A stretch of 61,333 nucleotides of DNA from assembly GCF_003584105.1 (NCBI RefSeq), contig NZ_QXFO01000016.1, positions 1-61,333 of the forward strand, given 5' to 3'. How positions within the stretch are numbered: position 1 is the first letter of the stretch; each line of letters starts with the position of its first letter. The translations under genes and the position numbers were made by a program. Under the pieces are notes generated by a model. The model was given only the letters and a program-made list of their open reading frames with translations. It was not told where the DNA came from and made no database searches. Shown here piece after piece: positions 53,746 through 61,333 of the stretch. The DNA comes from Flagellimonas taeanensis. GTDB lineage: Bacteria > Bacteroidota > Bacteroidia > Flavobacteriales > Flavobacteriaceae.

Positions 53746-56700
53746 ATGGAAAAAAAGGAACATTTTTTTTCAAAGATTCCAATTGTCAGGATAATGAAAA
53801 TCTATTTAATCTTAGTGGCGCTTACTTTGGCTAAGTTATTCGCTTCAAAAGCAAATGCCCAAAATATTTCGTTGGAAGTAAATAATGTAAGGTTAAAAAG
53901 GATATTGAACGAAATAGAACGCAAGAGCGACTTCAGTTTTTTCTACAATAATAGCATTGTGGATGTATATACGAAGAAATCACTCAAGGTTGAAAACAAA
54001 ACAGTTGATGAAGTATTGCATGAACTGTTTTCTGGGTCGGATATCGATTTCAGCTTTGTCAGGGACCAGATCATCCTTTTTCCCAAGAACAACCCGGAAG
54101 TAAAACGGAAAATAGAAAGCCTGCTCAATAAACACGTGGACAGGTTGCCCACTTCACTGAGCCCCGACAAGATCAACGAACTCATCAGGACCTCCATACA
54201 GTTTACCGTGAGTGGTAAGGTGACTGATAATGCGGGAACTCCCATCCCAGGGGTGTCTATATTGGTCAAGGGCACTTCCAAGGGAACAACCACCGACTTT
54301 GATGGCAATTATAGTATCATGGCAGATTCTGGTGATGTGCTGATGTTCAGTTATATAGGCTTTACCACCCAAGAAATCGAAGTGGGTGATGAAGAGGCCA
54401 TCAATATCGTGCTCAGGGAAAATGTTGCGGCATTGGACGAAGTGGTTGTCGTAGGATATGGAACACAAAGGAAATCGGACCTGACCGGAGCGGTCGGTGC
54501 CGTGGACAGCGAAACCCTATTGAAAGCCCCAGTGAGCAATGCACTTCAGGGAATGAGGGGCAAAATTGCCGGTGTGAACGTGTTTTTGAACTCGGGATCG
54601 CCAACAGGATCGCCAAGGATCGTGATTCGGGGGGTAGGTACCATCAACTCTTCCACAGACCCATTATATGTTGTGGATGGGGTGGTCATGGATGATATCC
54701 AGTTCATCAACCCCAACGATATAGAGCGCATGGAAGTATTGAAAGATGCATCCTCCGCTGCGATTTATGGAGCAAGAGGTGCCAATGGCGTTGTGTTGAT
54801 AACCACCAAACGTGGGACCAAGGAAAGCAAGGTGGCCATTGGATATGATGGTTTTTTAAGTGTGGGACACATTCGCAAAAAAATGGATCTGCTCAATGCT
54901 GAGGAGTGGTTGGAAGTTGTAAGGACAGGTATGGAAAATACGCCAAAATACCGACCTGGCGACCCAGCCCCAATTTTCACGACCAACGACCCCAACCTTT
55001 TTGATGCAGAAGGAAATCCTCTTTATGATACCGATTGGCAAGATGAGGCCACCCGTACCGCATATTCCAATAACCACCAATTGTCCATCCAACAGGGCAA
55101 TGACAAATCTTCCGTCGGGGTATTCCTCAACTATTCGCACATCGAGGGAATCATGTTGAACAACAAACTGGATAGGATCAGTGGCAAGATCGCCTATGAT
55201 GTTACCCCGAAAGATTGGTTAAAGCTGGGCGTGAACCTTTTGGTAAATGATGTAAAGGATACTGAATTTGAAGAAGGTGGTGGAGGTCAATCGCCAAGGA
55301 GGACCATGATAGAAATGCCCCCGATCTTCCCGGTGAAATTTCCCGATGGCACATGGAGCAATAGCCAGATGATCGATGACGCATACAATTTGGAGTCCAT
55401 GTCCAACCCAGTCCATGTCCTGGAAACACAGGAGAGATTCTGGGAGAGGAACCAGATATTCGGAAACTTCTATGCAAGTTTCAACATCATGCCAGGGCTG
55501 GATTTCAGGACGCAGTTTGGTTTTGACAAGAATATCAGGAACAAAAAAGAATATTCCCCAAGGGATTTGGTGAACATTTCTGCCCCCGATGGGTATGCCA
55601 GGATATTCAATGAAAAGAGTACCTACTGGCAGCAGGAAAATTATTTGACCTATAATAAGGAGTTTGGTGCCCACAGGATCAATACCATGTTGGGTCTGAG
55701 CTGGCAGGAACGCAACTACGAATCCTCCAACATTTTTGCCAGAGGGTTCAGCGATGACTTTTTCCGCTATAACAACATAGGATCGGCCAGCAACCCAAGT
55801 GCTCCTGAGTCTTCAACAGAAAAATGGGCATTGAATTCCTACTTTGTACGTGCCGGTTACACCTATAAGGACAAATATTTGTTGACCCTTACAGGAAGGA
55901 TCGATGGTTCTTCACGCTTTGGAAAAGACAATAAATATGGATTCTTCCCTTCCATTGGAGCAGGTTGGAACATCAGTGAGGAAAGTTTTATGGAAGGAGT
56001 TTCGGCCATCAACCGTCTTAAATTGCGTGGTAGTTATGGAATTACGGGTAATACCGAAATTTCCCCCTATAGCTCATTGGCAACGGTTTCTTCTGGAACG
56101 GTTCTCTTGAACGGCACCAGAGTCAGTTCCAGTTCAGTGAACCGTTTGGCAAATCCAGGTCTGGAATGGGAAAAGACCAGTCAATTTGATATTGGGATCG
56201 ATCTTGCAGCATTTGATTATAGGTTGAGCTTGGAGTTTGACTATTATGACAAGTTGACCAAAGATCTATTGTTGGATAGACCTGTACCCTATACTTCAGG
56301 ATTCACTTCCGTTAGGGACAATATCGGTTCCGTTTCCAATAAAGGTATTGAATTGATGATTACTGGCGAGATAATCCGAACTGCAGATTTTGGTTGGGAA
56401 TCATCCTTTAATATGAACTACAACAAGAACAAGATCGAGAGTTTGGGCGAGAACGATGAAGATATCGAGCCAGGACCATTTTGGGTGTCAGGTAGCCAGA
56501 CCATACTTAGGGTAGGGGAATCCCTTAGCTCTTTTTGGGGTTACGAGCGCTTGGGAACCTGGGGCACCGATGAAGCTGCCGAAGCGGCATTGGTAGGAGC
56601 GGTTCCAGGTGAGGCCAAACGATCTGCGGACAAGAAAATTCTTGGAAAAGGATTGCCAGACGTTACAGGTAGTTTCATCAACACCTTCCGTTATAAAAAC

Positions 56701-57168
56701 TTTGACTTCACTGCGGACATCCAATTTGTGGCTGGCGTGGAAATCATGCAGCAATTCTATCACTCTACGGAAGACCGTTCGGGAATTGCCAACGGATTGG
56801 CGACCATTCTCTATGATGGATGGACAGAGAGCAACCAAAACACCATGGTACAGGAAATCAGGAACCAGGCCTATGCCGGGCAGAACAGCCAAGTAGATAG
56901 CAGATGGGTGGTCGATGGATCCTATATCAGGGGAAATCTTTTCTCTTTGGGATATAATTTCAACCAACAGTTTTTGGATTTGTTGGGCATGGATCGCCTA
57001 AGGGTGTATGCCAGTTTGGAAAATGCCTTTGTGATCCACTCCAAGGACTTCCAAGGATATGATCCTGAAGCCACCTCATGGGGAGGAAATCAATGGGGAC
57101 AGAACATCTTTTTCTTCCAATACCCCAAACCTAGGACTTTCACCTTGGGTTGCAGCCTCAAATTTTAA
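53746..57168 (+). CDS. SusC/RagA TonB-linked outer-membrane transporter with STN domain
   Basis: A 1140-residue outer-membrane protein. The signal peptide ends near KANAQ (residue 38). A secretin/TonB N-terminal (STN) signalling domain follows (SLEVNNVRLKRILNEIERKS, about 40-120), which talks to FecR. A carboxypeptidase-regulatory-like domain comes next (FTVSGKVTDNAGTPIPGVSI, about 152-235). The TonB box region (ALDEVVVVGYGTQRKSDLTG) and the plug (LQGMRGKIAGVNVFLNSGSP, VDGVVMDDIQFINPNDIERM) precede a long beta-barrel ending LGCSLKF. It imports oligosaccharides together with the SusD lipoprotein 18 bp downstream. Its sugar is unknown; the neighbours suggest a glycoside handled by the GMC dehydrogenase. 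Confidence 0.96.
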   Translation: MEKKEHFFSKIPIVRIMKIYLILVALTLAKLFASKANAQNISLEVNNVRLKRILNEIERKSDFSFFYNNSIVDVYTKKSLKVENKTVDEVLHELFSGSDIDFSFVRDQIILFPKNNPEVKRKIESLLNKHVDRLPTSLSPDKINELIRTSIQFTVSGKVTDNAGTPIPGVSILVKGTSKGTTTDFDGNYSIMADSGDVLMFSYIGFTTQEIEVGDEEAINIVLRENVAALDEVVVVGYGTQRKSDLTGAVGAVDSETLLKAPVSNALQGMRGKIAGVNVFLNSGSPTGSPRIVIRGVGTINSSTDPLYVVDGVVMDDIQFINPNDIERMEVLKDASSAAIYGARGANGVVLITTKRGTKESKVAIGYDGFLSVGHIRKKMDLLNAEEWLEVVRTGMENTPKYRPGDPAPIFTTNDPNLFDAEGNPLYDTDWQDEATRTAYSNNHQLSIQQGNDKSSVGVFLNYSHIEGIMLNNKLDRISGKIAYDVTPKDWLKLGVNLLVNDVKDTEFEEGGGGQSPRRTMIEMPPIFPVKFPDGTWSNSQMIDDAYNLESMSNPVHVLETQERFWERNQIFGNFYASFNIMPGLDFRTQFGFDKNIRNKKEYSPRDLVNISAPDGYARIFNEKSTYWQQENYLTYNKEFGAHRINTMLGLSWQERNYESSNIFARGFSDDFFRYNNIGSASNPSAPESSTEKWALNSYFVRAGYTYKDKYLLTLTGRIDGSSRFGKDNKYGFFPSIGAGWNISEESFMEGVSAINRLKLRGSYGITGNTEISPYSSLATVSSGTVLLNGTRVSSSSVNRLANPGLEWEKTSQFDIGIDLAAFDYRLSLEFDYYDKLTKDLLLDRPVPYTSGFTSVRDNIGSVSNKGIELMITGEIIRTADFGWESSFNMNYNKNKIESLGENDEDIEPGPFWVSGSQTILRVGESLSSFWGYERLGTWGTDEAAEAALVGAVPGEAKRSADKKILGKGLPDVTGSFINTFRYKNFDFTADIQFVAGVEIMQQFYHSTEDRSGIANGLATILYDGWTESNQNTMVQEIRNQAYAGQNSQVDSRWVVDGSYIRGNLFSLGYNFNQQFLDLLGMDRLRVYASLENAFVIHSKDFQGYDPEATSWGGNQWGQNIFFFQYPKPRTFTLGCSLKF

Positions 57169-57186
57169 TACATAAAAGAAAACATC

Positions 57187-58764
57187 ATGAGAATTAAATA
57201 TATAGTATTTCTAATCGGAATAATTTTATTCGGTTCCTGTTCGGACTTTTTGGAAGAGAAACCGCTGAGCGAACTCGACAGCGACCAATTTTTTTCTGAA
57301 CCGGACCATGCGTACAGTGCTGTCAACTCGTTGTATAGAACGGGATCTCCGAACATGACGGATGGAGGCGTCTACAGTGGTACGCCCCTCATGTTGGGCG
57401 GTTATATGTCCGGCTATTTTACCAATGAATATGCGGGTCAGGAACTGCATGTGAGCAATACCCAAGAGTTGACCCTGAACGGTGACAATATAGGGGGCTA
57501 TCTCCAGGACAGATGGAGAGAGCTTTATTTGGGAATATCAAGGGCAAACAATGCCATAAAGTATATCCCGGAGACCCCTGAGCTCAGTGATGCTGCAAAA
57601 AATCAATTATTGGCAGAAGCTAAGTTTTTCAGGGCCTTTTCCTACTACTATTTGGTCAGGTGGTTTGGTCCGGTACCTATCACAACAGAGCCCTACGAAT
57701 CCTTGGAAAACCTTTACTTGGAAAGAAGTTCCGTTGCAGATGTCTATGAGCTTATCGAAAGCGATTTGAAGGAAGCTCTAGAACAAGGCGGTTTGTCAAC
57801 TACAAACATGGTTGATAATGGTAAACGCATTACTGCCGGGGCAGTGGCTACCCTGTTGGCCGATGTGTATCTCACCATGAGTGGAAACCCATTGAATGCG
57901 GACAGGTATGGAGACGCTGCCACATTGGCCCAAGAAATCATCAACGGCACCTATGGCACCTATGGCCTGGTACAACATGATGAATCATCCCCAGGAGTTA
58001 TCGACTTTGAAAATTCTGCATACAACAAGATCAGAAAAGCAGATGCATCTGCGGTTGAGCATATCTATATCAAGGAATACGACCCGGAAATCGGAACATC
58101 CGTATATCCCCGATATTCATATCCCGTGGCCCTCGCTTCGGAAGTACTTTACGATATCACCAATGGTGGCTATTTGCCTTCTGAAGGATTTCTTGATCTT
58201 TATGATCCCACCCTTGACCTCAGGGCCCAGGAAAGACAGTTTTTTCATACCGTTTTTGAGCCTACAGGCCAAACTTTTGCCCCCGCTCCATTTGTATGGC
58301 ATGATGACACGGCCATTTTTGAAACTGCAAATTCAGGAAAAGATTTTGCGGTCTATGGCTATGCAGATGTATTGTTGATAGCTGCCGAAGCTATGGCACG
58401 GTCCAATGGGGTAAGTGCCGATGCTGTCAACTATTTGGCGCAGGTACGTTCCAGGGCTTATTGGGAAACCGATTTGGCCGATATAGAGGCCAGCCTGTCT
58501 GGATTGGGAACAGAAGCCTTTGTGGAAGAAGTATGGAAGGAAAGGCACAGGGAATTGGTGTTCGAATTTAGGACATGGTTCGACATTGTCCGAACAGGTC
58601 AGTTTCCTGTGGCAGATGCACCAGGATCTATATCTTTCGTAAGTGCTGTGGGCCATACTACAGAAAGAGGGAAATCAATAGAACAAAAGCATATGCTTTT
58701 GCCATTGCCCGGGCCAGAACTACAAAGAAACCCAAGTCTAGGAACAGACAACAATGGGTATTGA
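57187..58764 (+). CDS. SusD/RagB-family outer-membrane lipoprotein
   Basis: A 525-residue surface lipoprotein (lipobox LFGSC, Cys18). It opens SDFLEEKPLSELDSDQFF, the typical SusD start. TPR-like helices follow (RWRELYLGISRANNAIKYI, AEAKFFRAFSYYYLVRWFGP), and near the end come VLLIAEAMARSNG and VWKERHRELVFEFRTWFDIV. SusD forms the lid over SusC and binds the glycan first. It is probably co-transcribed with susC. A hairpin lies 60-105 bp downstream, before the GMC gene, and may reduce transcription of what follows. Confidence 0.95.
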   Translation: MRIKYIVFLIGIILFGSCSDFLEEKPLSELDSDQFFSEPDHAYSAVNSLYRTGSPNMTDGGVYSGTPLMLGGYMSGYFTNEYAGQELHVSNTQELTLNGDNIGGYLQDRWRELYLGISRANNAIKYIPETPELSDAAKNQLLAEAKFFRAFSYYYLVRWFGPVPITTEPYESLENLYLERSSVADVYELIESDLKEALEQGGLSTTNMVDNGKRITAGAVATLLADVYLTMSGNPLNADRYGDAATLAQEIINGTYGTYGLVQHDESSPGVIDFENSAYNKIRKADASAVEHIYIKEYDPEIGTSVYPRYSYPVALASEVLYDITNGGYLPSEGFLDLYDPTLDLRAQERQFFHTVFEPTGQTFAPAPFVWHDDTAIFETANSGKDFAVYGYADVLLIAAEAMARSNGVSADAVNYLAQVRSRAYWETDLADIEASLSGLGTEAFVEEVWKERHRELVFEFRTWFDIVRTGQFPVADAPGSISFVSAVGHTTERGKSIEQKHMLLPLPGPELQRNPSLGTDNNGY

Positions 58765-58823
58765 TCTTATCAAAAATAAATCAAGGAATTAGTCTAGGGA
58801 ACACTCCCTATTCGGTTAATGAA

Positions 58824-58870
58824 CAGTCCACTGACCAAGAACCTAATACAGGTAATGGTCAGTGGCACTG
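58824..58870 (+). promoter_or_regulatory. Long imperfect hairpin between susD and the GMC gene
   Basis: CCACTGACC (58828-58836) pairs perfectly with GGTCAGTGG (58857-58865). The outer CAGT (58824-58827) pairs with ACTG (58867-58870) after one bulged C. The 20-base loop itself has an ACCT/AGGT pair. A smaller hairpin, TAGGGA/TCCCTA around ACAC at 58795-58810, precedes it. No T run follows, so an mRNA processing or stability element is likelier than a terminator. Confidence 0.45.
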
Positions 58871-58900
58871 ATCAACATATATATCAAAAAAAGAGGAACA

Positions 58901-60622
58901 ATGCAGATAAAGGAGAACAGTACGGTATACGATGCGATAGTGGTCGGATCGGGAGCTGGTGGCGGTATGGCGACCAAGGTACTTGCCGATGCGGGCCTTA
59001 AAGTGGCCGTGGTCGAGGCAGGCCCTTTTTTCGACCCTGCGGACCCGGAGCAGAAGACGCAGCTGCGCTGGCCGTACGAGTCGCCCAGGCGTGGAGCGGG
59101 CACAGTGCGGCCCTTCGGGGATTTCGATGCCGCCTATGGGGGCTGGGAGATAGAAGGGGAGCCCTACACGCACAAGGACGGCACCAAGTTCGATTGGTTC
59201 CGTTCACACATGCTCGGCGGTCGCACGAACCACTGGGGGCGGATATCGCTCCGTTTCGGCCCGGACGACTTCAAGCACAAGAGCATCGATGGGCATGGGG
59301 ATGACTGGCCCATCAGCTATGACGATGTAAAGCCCTATTACGACAAGGTGGACAAGCTGATCGGGGTGTTCGGCACCAACGAGGGGCTCCGCAACGACCC
59401 TGACGGATTCTTCCTTCCCCCGCCAAAACCAAGATTGCACGAGCTGTTCTACATCAAGGGGGCGAAGAAGTCCGGGGTGCCGGTGTACCCCTCACGGATG
59501 TCGATGCTCACCAAGCGTATCAACAACGAGCGCGGGGTGTGCTTCTATTGCGGACAGTGCTCAAGGGCCTGTCAGGTGTATGCGGACTTTTCGGCAGGTA
59601 CCTGCCTGATCTTCCCAGCGCAGAAGAGCCGTGGCCAGGTGGACCTGTTCGTGAACTGTATGGTGAGGGAGGTCACCGTGGACAGCGAAGGGCGTGCCAC
59701 GGGCGTGTCCTATATCAACAAGGAGGACCGCAAGGAATACAAGCTCAAGGGCAGGGTAGTGGTGCTCGGAGCCTCGGCCTGTAGCACGGCCCGCATCCTG
59801 TTGAACTCCAAGAGCCCACAGCACCCCAACGGACTGGGCAACAGCAGCGACCATGTGGGCAAATACCTGCACGACTCCACGGGCGGTGACCTGATGGCCT
59901 TCGTGCCCGACCTGATGAACCGCAAGGTGTCCTACAACGAGGACGGGGTGGGCGGTATGCACGTCTATTCCCCCTGGTGGGGCGACAACTCCAAGTTGGA
60001 CTTTCCCCGGGGCTACCACATCGAGATATGGGGCGGCATGGGGATGCCCGGCTATGGTTTCGGTTTCAACGTGAACGAGTTCAACAAGTTCTTCGGGACA
60101 AAAGTGGGCGGCTATGGGGACATCCTCAGGAGCGATGCCAAGAAATACTACGGGGCGGTGGTGGGCCTCAGCGGGAGGGGGGAATCCATCGCCCTGAAGG
60201 ACAACTACTGCGAGATCGACCCTGCGGTGGTGGACGAATGGGGGATTCCCGTATTGCGCTTCCACTACAAATGGTCGGACAACGAACGTAAGCAGGCCAA
60301 GCACATGCAGGACTCCTTCGAGGAGATCCTGACCAACATGGGCGGTGAGGTGATCGGTGGCAAGGCAGGAAAGGAACGGGACTATGGACTCCACGCTCCC
60401 GGTCGGATCATCCACGAGGTGGGCACCACCCGAATGGGGGACGACCCAAAGACCTCGGTGACCAACAGGTACCAACAGTTGCACGACGTGGACAATGTCT
60501 TTGTGGTGGACGCCGGGGTGTTCACCTCGCAGGCGGACAAGAACTGTACCTGGACCATATTGGCGCTCTCGTGGAGGGCCTCGGAATACATAGTGGAGCA
60601 ATTGAAACAACAAAACCTGTAA
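58901..60622 (+). CDS. GMC-family flavoprotein oxidoreductase with Fe-S-type cysteine motif
   Basis: A 573-residue protein started at ATG 58901; an in-frame GTG upstream would add only non-conserved residues. VYDAIVVGSGAGGGMATKVL binds FAD (Gly16, Gly18, Gly21). LGGRTNHWGRISLRF is the flavin-proximal motif. Cys214, 217, 220 and 224 (CFYCGQCSRAC) form CxxCxxCxxxC, the ligand pattern of a [4Fe-4S] cluster. IIHEVGTTRMG holds the active-site His505 and KNCTWTILAL the partner Asn548. The next gene encodes a gluconate-2-dehydrogenase subunit-3 protein. Together they resemble FAD-dependent glucoside 3-dehydrogenases, which oxidise C3 of glycosides. There is no signal peptide, so export may depend on its Tat-signal-bearing partner. 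The codons are richer in G and C than in susCD. Confidence 0.88.
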   Translation: MQIKENSTVYDAIVVGSGAGGGMATKVLADAGLKVAVVEAGPFFDPADPEQKTQLRWPYESPRRGAGTVRPFGDFDAAYGGWEIEGEPYTHKDGTKFDWFRSHMLGGRTNHWGRISLRFGPDDFKHKSIDGHGDDWPISYDDVKPYYDKVDKLIGVFGTNEGLRNDPDGFFLPPPKPRLHELFYIKGAKKSGVPVYPSRMSMLTKRINNERGVCFYCGQCSRACQVYADFSAGTCLIFPAQKSRGQVDLFVNCMVREVTVDSEGRATGVSYINKEDRKEYKLKGRVVVLGASACSTARILLNSKSPQHPNGLGNSSDHVGKYLHDSTGGDLMAFVPDLMNRKVSYNEDGVGGMHVYSPWWGDNSKLDFPRGYHIEIWGGMGMPGYGFGFNVNEFNKFFGTKVGGYGDILRSDAKKYYGAVVGLSGRGESIALKDNYCEIDPAVVDEWGIPVLRFHYKWSDNERKQAKHMQDSFEEILTNMGGEVIGGKAGKERDYGLHAPGRIIHEVGTTRMGDDPKTSVTNRYQQLHDVDNVFVVDAGVFTSQADKNCTWTILALSWRASEYIVEQLKQQNL

Positions 60623-60626
60623 GGAA

Positions 60627-61333
60627 ATGGACAGAAGGAAGAGTCTGAAATCGATAGTATTGGGGTCCGTGGCCGGAGGATTGGCCATACATGGCTGCAG
60701 GCCGGAGCCCACAGTTCCTGAAGTAGGGGCACAAGAGGTCCCTATGCTGAAGTGGCGGACGCCGAAGGAGAACGAACAGCTGGCCGAACTGCATGCAGAG
60801 CAGTTTTTCAATCCCCATGAGGCGGAGACCCTCACGGTGCTGTGTGACCTGATATTGCCCGGCAGCGAGGAATATAAAAGTGCCTCGGATGCAGATGTGG
60901 TATCTTTCATAGAGTTCATGGCCAAGGACATGCCAACGATGCAGGTGGACCTTCGCGGTGGCCTGATGTGGCTTGACCACAGGAGCAACCTGGACCATGG
61001 GGTTGAGTTCAAGGCGGCCACCAAAGAACAGCAGAAGGCCATATTGGACACCATTGCGTATTATGACCCGGAGGTGCCGGGCAACGAGCGGCCCTTTGAA
61101 GTGAACTTCTTCTCCATGGTAAGGAACCTGACCATGACAGGGTTCTACACCTCGAAGATCGGGATAGAGGAGCTGGGCTACAAAGGGAACATGCCCAATG
61201 TGTGGGACGGGGTGCCGGACGATGTACTGGAACAGCACGGGGTGTCCTATGACCCGGAGTGGCTGGCCAAGTGCGTGGACCAAAGCAAGCGCAACATCGT
61301 GGCCGAATGGGACGAGAACGGAAATTTGATTAC
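60627..61333 (+). CDS. Gluconate 2-dehydrogenase subunit 3 family protein, 3' end cut
   Basis: The frame opens with ATG 60627, 4 bp after the GMC gene, and runs off the window end after 235 complete codons. The leader (DRRKSLKSIVLGSVAGG) has twin arginines and ends at a lipobox-like IHGC (Cys24), so it looks like a Tat-exported lipoprotein. The mature part (ETLTVLCDLILPGSEE, DVVSFIEFMAKDMP) has the helical pattern of the small subunit of gluconate and glucoside dehydrogenases. In such complexes this subunit carries the catalytic subunit through the Tat system as a hitchhiker. The overlap of roles with the GMC gene is strong; the end of the protein is missing. Confidence 0.85.
   Translation, partial: MDRRKSLKSIVLGSVAGGLAIHGCRPEPTVPEVGAQEVPMLKWRTPKENEQLAELHAEQFFNPHEAETLTVLCDLILPGSEEYKSASDADVVSFIEFMAKDMPTMQVDLRGGLMWLDHRSNLDHGVEFKAATKEQQKAILDTIAYYDPEVPGNERPFEVNFFSMVRNLTMTGFYTSKIGIEELGYKGNMPNVWDGVPDDVLEQHGVSYDPEWLAKCVDQSKRNIVAEWDENGNLI

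Noticed and set aside
1..61333. Insertion sequences or attachment sites
   Set aside because: I found no transposase or integrase reading frame and no tRNA gene with a flanking repeat.

Overview
The window is 61.3 kb of a Bacteroidota chromosome, most likely a marine member of the Flavobacteriaceae. I infer this from a SusC/SusD pair with an ECF sigma factor and FecR anti-sigma factor, a hybrid two-component regulator, two proteins with a type IX secretion (T9SS) type-B sorting tail, a giant SprB-type adhesin, an NagB/PIG-L fusion, and promoter-like TAnnTTTG elements. A Flagellimonas/Muricauda- or Maribacter-like genus would fit, but I cannot prove it from sequence alone. I see no tRNA, rRNA, CRISPR array, insertion sequence or prophage core genes.

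Layout. (1) 1-7867: a cut DUF1080 protein, a Gfo/Idh/MocA oxidoreductase and an FAH-family hydrolase, then a terminator-like hairpin, then an SSS symporter, an NagB/PIG-L fusion and a BadF-type sugar kinase (amino-sugar use). (2) 8011-11751: type II NADH dehydrogenase behind a perfect palindrome, a TauE-type permease and a secreted GSDH-family dehydrogenase. (3) 11853-22637 (minus): a 3594-residue adhesin with about 27 SprB-like repeats. (4) 22976-24299 (minus): a luciferase-like monooxygenase behind its ArsR-type regulator. (5) 24606-33470: a hybrid two-component regulator followed by a tightly packed set of small secreted proteins and lipoproteins, including an OmpA-domain protein; I recognise no described system here. 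(6) 33545-38396 (minus): a DUF2975 membrane protein, a small HTH regulator, an ABC ATPase, and a permease fused to an M1-type peptidase. (7) 38682-46556: a GH5-like glycosidase, a NUDIX/NrtR-type regulator divergent from mannonate oxidoreductase and mannonate dehydratase, then a two-domain DUF1080 lipoprotein and two Tat-exported Gfo/Idh/MocA proteins. (8) 46938-50802: four secreted fibre-like or adhesin-like proteins. (9) 50823-61333: a GH43 enzyme, ECF sigma, FecR, SusC, SusD, a GMC oxidoreductase with a CxxCxxCxxxC motif, and a gluconate-2-dehydrogenase subunit-3 protein cut by the window end.

How the parts may work together. Much of the window concerns uptake and breakdown of sugars. DUF1080 proteins, exported Gfo/Idh/MocA oxidoreductases and a GMC/subunit-3 dehydrogenase recur; their families are linked to oxidation of glycosides at C3 and cleavage of the 3-keto products. 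I infer that the strain can break glycosidic bonds by an oxidative route beside its ordinary hydrolases (GH5-like, GH43), with hexuronate products entering mannonate metabolism.

The two parts least explained by known systems are the envelope operon at 27642-33470, which has TGTTACAT repeats in its promoter region and near the upstream regulator gene, and the fibre-protein cluster at 46938-50802. Two proteins of that cluster end in a domain resembling those of phage tail fibres.
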